DNA of 8,964 nucleotides from a bacterium (GTDB lineage: Bacteria; Oederibacteriota; PGYV01; DSBP01), in assembly GCA_011049465.1 (NCBI GenBank), contig DSBP01000298.1, forward strand, positions 1 through 8,964. The letters run 5' to 3'. The translations under genes and the position numbers were made by a program. The notes under the pieces were generated by a model. That model made no database searches, was not told where the DNA came from, and saw only the letters and a program-made list of their open reading frames with translations. This document shows, one piece after another, positions 6,016 to 8,964 of this stretch (its first letter is position 1; every line of letters starts with the position of its first letter).

Positions 6016-8772
6016 ATGAAAGGTTTCCTTAGTTTTAAAAAGAAGAAATTGTTCGCCTCCCAGGAGGCTGAGTCAACATGGCACGCGCTTGAGCCAAAAG
6101 AGATATTTGAGACGCTTGAATGCTCTGATAACGGCCTGAGCGGCGAAGATGTGAAAAAACGGCTTGAAAAATACGGCCCGAACACACTGCCCGTAAAGAA
6201 ACCGCCCACGATTTTTGTCATATTTTTAAAGCAGTTTTTAAGCCCGCTGATATATGTGCTTATAGCGGCAGGTATAGCAGCGCTGGCTATTGGGGACAAA
6301 AAAGACGCGTTTTTCATATTTCTTGTTATTCTTATTAACGCGGTTATCGGAACATACCAGGAGTGGCGCGCGGAAAAAAGCGCGGCTGCACTGCAACGCA
6401 TGATAAAGGTCAAGGCTTTTGTGCGCAGGGACGGGCAAAAGAAAGAGGTCGAATCCGAGGAACTTGTTCCGGGCGATATTATTTATATAGAGTCGGGGAA
6501 TAAAATCCCGGCTGATTTAAGGCTCATAGAAACAAACTCGCTTGAAATAGACGAGTCGTTTTTAACGGGAGAGTCAATGGCAGCCCTGAAAAACACGGTC
6601 AAACTTCCTGAAAAAATAGGCGTAAGCGACAGGGTGAACTCCGCTTTTGCCGGCGCTTCTGTCACAAAGGGCAGGGGAAAGGGTGTGGTTGTATCCACCG
6701 GAACGGCCACAGAAGTGGGAAAAATATCCGAGACCGTAACGGGGGAGGAAGGTGCAAAAGCGCCTTTGATTATCAGGATGGAGCGGTTCAGCCAGCAGAT
6801 AAGCGTGGCCGTTCTTTTATGCTGCGCGGCCGTGGCAGCGGTGCTTATAATGAAAGGAAACCCTGTGGATCAGGTCTTTTTTCTTGTGGTGGCGCTTGCG
6901 GTATCGTCAATACCCGAAGGGCTTCCTGTCGCGCTTACAGTGGCGCTTTCTGTGGCGACGCAGCGAATGTCAAAGAGAAATGTTATTGTCCGCAGGCTGA
7001 CCGCGGTTGAGAGTTTGGGCAGCTGCACCTATATAGCAAGCGATAAGACAGGAACGCTTACAGTCAACCAGCAGACCATACGGGAGCTTCTTTTTCCGCA
7101 TGGGGATTCTGTCATTGTAACGGGTGAAGGGTATAATGATAAAGGGGAGTTAAAGGACAAAGCGGATAAAAAGGCGGAACCGGCTGAGGGGAGCGCCCTT
7201 GAGTCGCTGATTATCAGCGGGGTGCTGTGCAATGAAGGCTCGTTAAAAACAGAGGGGGGCAAGTGGGTCAATTACGGGGACGCCATGGATGTGGCATTCT
7301 TATCGCTTGCGTATAAAGCGGGAGTGGACCCGGAAAAAATAAGGAATTCATATGAGGCCGCGGGAGAACTGCCTTATGAGTCGGAAAAAAAATATGCCGC
7401 TAATTTTTACAAAAAGAAGGGCGCGTTAAACACGGCAGTGAAAGGCGCTGTTGAGACTGTTGTCGGATTCTGCTCGCTTATGGATGACGGAAAAGGCGGG
7501 ATAGTGCCGCTTGACAAGAAGAAAATTGAAACACAGTCCCTGGCCCTTGCTGAAAAGGGGTACAGGGTGCTCGGTGTAGCGGGCGGAGAGGTTAAGGGAA
7601 AGACTGACGAGAGCGGGTTAAACGGCCTTGTGTTTCAGGGGCTGGCAGGATTCATAGACCCGTTAAGGCCCGAGGCAATAGACGCTGTGGAAAAGTGCAA
7701 AAAGGCGGGGATAGAAGTGGCTATGGTAACGGGCGACCATCCTGTTACTGCTTTTGCCATAGCGCGCGACCTGGGGATATGCAAATCAATGGACGAGGTT
7801 GTGACGGGAAAACAGCTTGATGAAATAGGCGACCCGATGAGCGCGGAATTCACAAAGGCAGTATCGTCATCCCATGTGTTCGCCCGCGTCGCGCCTATGC
7901 AAAAGCTTCAGATAGTTGACGCGCTGATAAGGGCCGGACATTTTGTCGCGGTAACGGGCGACGGGGTAAATGACGCGCCTGCGCTCAAAAAAGCGAATAT
8001 CGGCGTTGCCATGGGTTCAGGCACTGATGTGGCAAAAGATACGGGTTCGATGATTGTGACAGATGATAATTTCGCGTCTATTGTCGCGGGTGTTGAGGAA
8101 GGCAGGTTTGCTTTTGATAATGTGAGAAAAGTAATATATCTTCTGATATCAACAGGAGCCGCTGAGATTGTGTTATTTGTCCTGGCTCTCATATTTACAC
8201 TCGGGTTCTTTGAGGGGAGGCTGGAACCGCCTCTTCTTGCCATACAGCTTTTATGGTTGAATCTTGTCACGAACGGCATACAGGGGGCTGCGCTTGCTTT
8301 TGAGGGCGGTGAAGCCGGCGCTATGAAAAAACCGCCGCGCAGGCCCAAAGAGGGGATATTCAACCCGCTGATGATTCAGCAGTGCCTCGTGTCAGGCGCT
8401 GTTATGGCCTGTACGGCTTTTGGCGTATGGTATTTCCTGCTGTCAACAGGCGTTGAGTCCTACTCGGCAAGAAACATCACGCTTCTTCTGATGGTCCTGC
8501 TCGAAAACGTGCACGTCTTTAACTGCAGGTCAGAGACGGTCTCGGCGTTTAAGATTAAAATGAGCAAAAATTATTTCCTGATAATAGGAGTAATAATCGC
8601 GCAGGGAATACATATAGTCAGCATGCAGATTCCGTTTATGCAGGCATTGTTAAGGCTTGAGCCTGTAAAGGTCAAAGAGTGGGTGATGGTTGCCGGGCTT
8701 GCGCTTGTGCTTCTTTTTACGATGGAGATATTCAAATTTGTAAAGAGGCGGATAGCGGCAGTTACCGTATAA
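6016..8772 (+). CDS. P2-type cation-transporting ATPase (calcium-pump-like)
   Basis: This 918-residue protein is a complete ATP-driven cation pump of the inner membrane, the usual length for bacterial P2A-like pumps. The cation-ATPase N domain lies at about 20-90. TGES in the actuator domain is at 184-187. IPEGLP in M4 is at 299-304. The phosphorylation motif DKTGTLT has Asp343 as acceptor. The nucleotide-domain KGA is at 476-478. MVTGD is at 570-574 and TGDGVNDAP at 647-655. About ten membrane segments are visible: M1-M4 between 66 and 310, M5-M10 between 705 and 909. Against SERCA, Glu301 (E309), Glu717 (E771), Asn749 (N796), Thr752 (T799) and Glu830 (E908) are retained. Gly714 replaces N768 and Asn753 replaces D800. 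The alignment is by eye. The family is sure; the ion is not, with Ca2+ likely but Na+, Mn2+ or another ion possible. It has its own promoter and follows the repeat region. Confidence 0.93.
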   Translation: MKGFLSFKKKKLFASQEAESTWHALEPKEIFETLECSDNGLSGEDVKKRLEKYGPNTLPVKKPPTIFVIFLKQFLSPLIYVLIAAGIAALAIGDKKDAFFIFLVILINAVIGTYQEWRAEKSAAALQRMIKVKAFVRRDGQKKEVESEELVPGDIIYIESGNKIPADLRLIETNSLEIDESFLTGESMAALKNTVKLPEKIGVSDRVNSAFAGASVTKGRGKGVVVSTGTATEVGKISETVTGEEGAKAPLIIRMERFSQQISVAVLLCCAAVAAVLIMKGNPVDQVFFLVVALAVSSIPEGLPVALTVALSVATQRMSKRNVIVRRLTAVESLGSCTYIASDKTGTLTVNQQTIRELLFPHGDSVIVTGEGYNDKGELKDKADKKAEPAEGSALESLIISGVLCNEGSLKTEGGKWVNYGDAMDVAFLSLAYKAGVDPEKIRNSYEAAGELPYESEKKYAANFYKKKGALNTAVKGAVETVVGFCSLMDDGKGGIVPLDKKKIETQSLALAEKGYRVLGVAGGEVKGKTDESGLNGLVFQGLAGFIDPLRPEAIDAVEKCKKAGIEVAMVTGDHPVTAFAIARDLGICKSMDEVVTGKQLDEIGDPMSAEFTKAVSSSHVFARVAPMQKLQIVDALIRAGHFVAVTGDGVNDAPALKKANIGVAMGSGTDVAKDTGSMIVTDDNFASIVAGVEEGRFAFDNVRKVIYLLISTGAAEIVLFVLALIFTLGFFEGRLEPPLLAIQLLWLNLVTNGIQGAALAFEGGEAGAMKKPPRRPKEGIFNPLMIQQCLVSGAVMACTAFGVWYFLLSTGVESYSARNITLLLMVLLENVHVFNCRSETVSAFKIKMSKNYFLIIGVIIAQGIHIVSMQIPFMQALLRLEPVKVKEWVMVAGLALVLLFTMEIFKFVKRRIAAVTV

Positions 8773-8802
8773 CTGAAAAGTTAAAAGTGAAAGCTGAAAA
8801 TT
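8773..8802. repeat. Heptamer-period array after the ATPase stop
   Basis: Starting right after the stop codon, units read ctgaaaa (8773-8779), gttaaaa (8780-8786), gtgaaag (8787-8793) and ctgaaaa (8794-8800), followed by tt. The period is again 7 bases but the core (tgaaaa) differs from the gcaaatt family. Confidence 0.6.
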
Positions 8803-8826
8803 AAATAAAAAACAGATAGAAATTTC

Positions 8827-8869
8827 AACAATAGTTTTTACCTTGAATTTAAAGGCTTTTTATTGTTTT
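8827..8869 (+). terminator. Possible weak terminator region downstream of the ATPase
   Basis: An outer inverted repeat aacaata (8827-8833) / tattgtt (8861-8867) encloses a small hairpin with arms cctt (8841-8844) and aagg (8852-8855), followed by c and a T-rich run (8857-8869). The inner stem is only four base pairs, so it is a poor match to a classical intrinsic terminator, but it is the best candidate between the ATPase and the next promoter. Confidence 0.25.
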
Positions 8870-8925
8870 GGGCCGGGGTGTGAGCCTCTGATATTTAATT
8901 TATTAACCTAGTGAAACTCAAAAAG

Positions 8926-8954
8926 TTGACAAAAAACCAACACGAGTGTATAAT
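8926..8954 (+). promoter_or_regulatory. Perfect consensus sigma70 promoter for a gene beyond the right edge
   Basis: TTGACA at 8926-8931 and TATAAT at 8949-8954 are both exact consensus boxes with a 17-base spacer. The expected transcription start is near 8961, a few bases from the window end. The imperfect palindrome acacgagtgt (8940-8949) overlaps the spacer and first -10 base and could be an operator. Confidence 0.85.
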
Positions 8955-8964
8955 ATCAGTATGA

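Noticed and set aside
7908..8363. 151-codon open frame on the - strand
   Set aside because: It is antisense to the conserved hinge and M5-M6 region of the ATPase; composition is that of a shadow.

Overview
The window reads as a chromosomal segment from a Gram-negative-type bacterium, probably an uncultivated lineage. It is mid-GC, and its genes use ATA (Ile) and AGG (Arg) codons heavily. The two-subunit (alpha2beta2) glycyl-tRNA synthetase is a bacterial form. I cannot name a phylum from the sequence alone. All genes are on the + strand. I see no rRNA, tRNA, CRISPR array, transposase gene, phage gene or defence gene.

Region 1 (1-5175) is a compact five-gene run that looks like one operon. 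It holds the 3' part of a DUF368 membrane protein (undecaprenyl-phosphate translocase family), glyQ, glyS, a thioredoxin and a CPA2-type cation/proton antiporter. The gaps between genes are 10, 1, 19 and 25 bases, with no promoter or terminator visible inside. The genes are housekeeping: lipid-carrier recycling, glycine tRNA charging, redox control and ion homeostasis. They share no obvious pathway beyond co-expression. The thioredoxin has an unusual WCNPC active site.

Region 2 (5176-6015) is about 840 bases without a credible gene and is the most structured part of the window. Three arrays of a 7-base repeat (consensus gcaaatt) sit at 5202-5229, 5504-5524 and 5884-5911. They frame two diverged copies of an approximately 225-base unit whose ends are imperfect inverted repeats, a MITE-like or foldback arrangement. 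The right-hand copy has about 86 extra bases next to its right end, carrying two hairpins, one a perfect 20-base palindrome of REP-like appearance. A sigma70-type promoter (TTGACG-17-TATATT) follows.

Region 3 (6016-8772) is a complete P2-type cation-transporting ATPase related to calcium pumps, transcribed as a separate unit. It keeps all the catalytic motifs but differs at two membrane positions that bind calcium in SERCA.

Region 4 (8773-8964) is intergenic. It begins with another 7-base-period array just after the ATPase stop. It ends with a perfect consensus sigma70 promoter (TTGACA-17-TATAAT) for a gene beyond the window edge.

I found no convincing new multi-gene system. The items most worth a second look are the repeat region, the altered ion-site residues of the ATPase and the CNPC thioredoxin.
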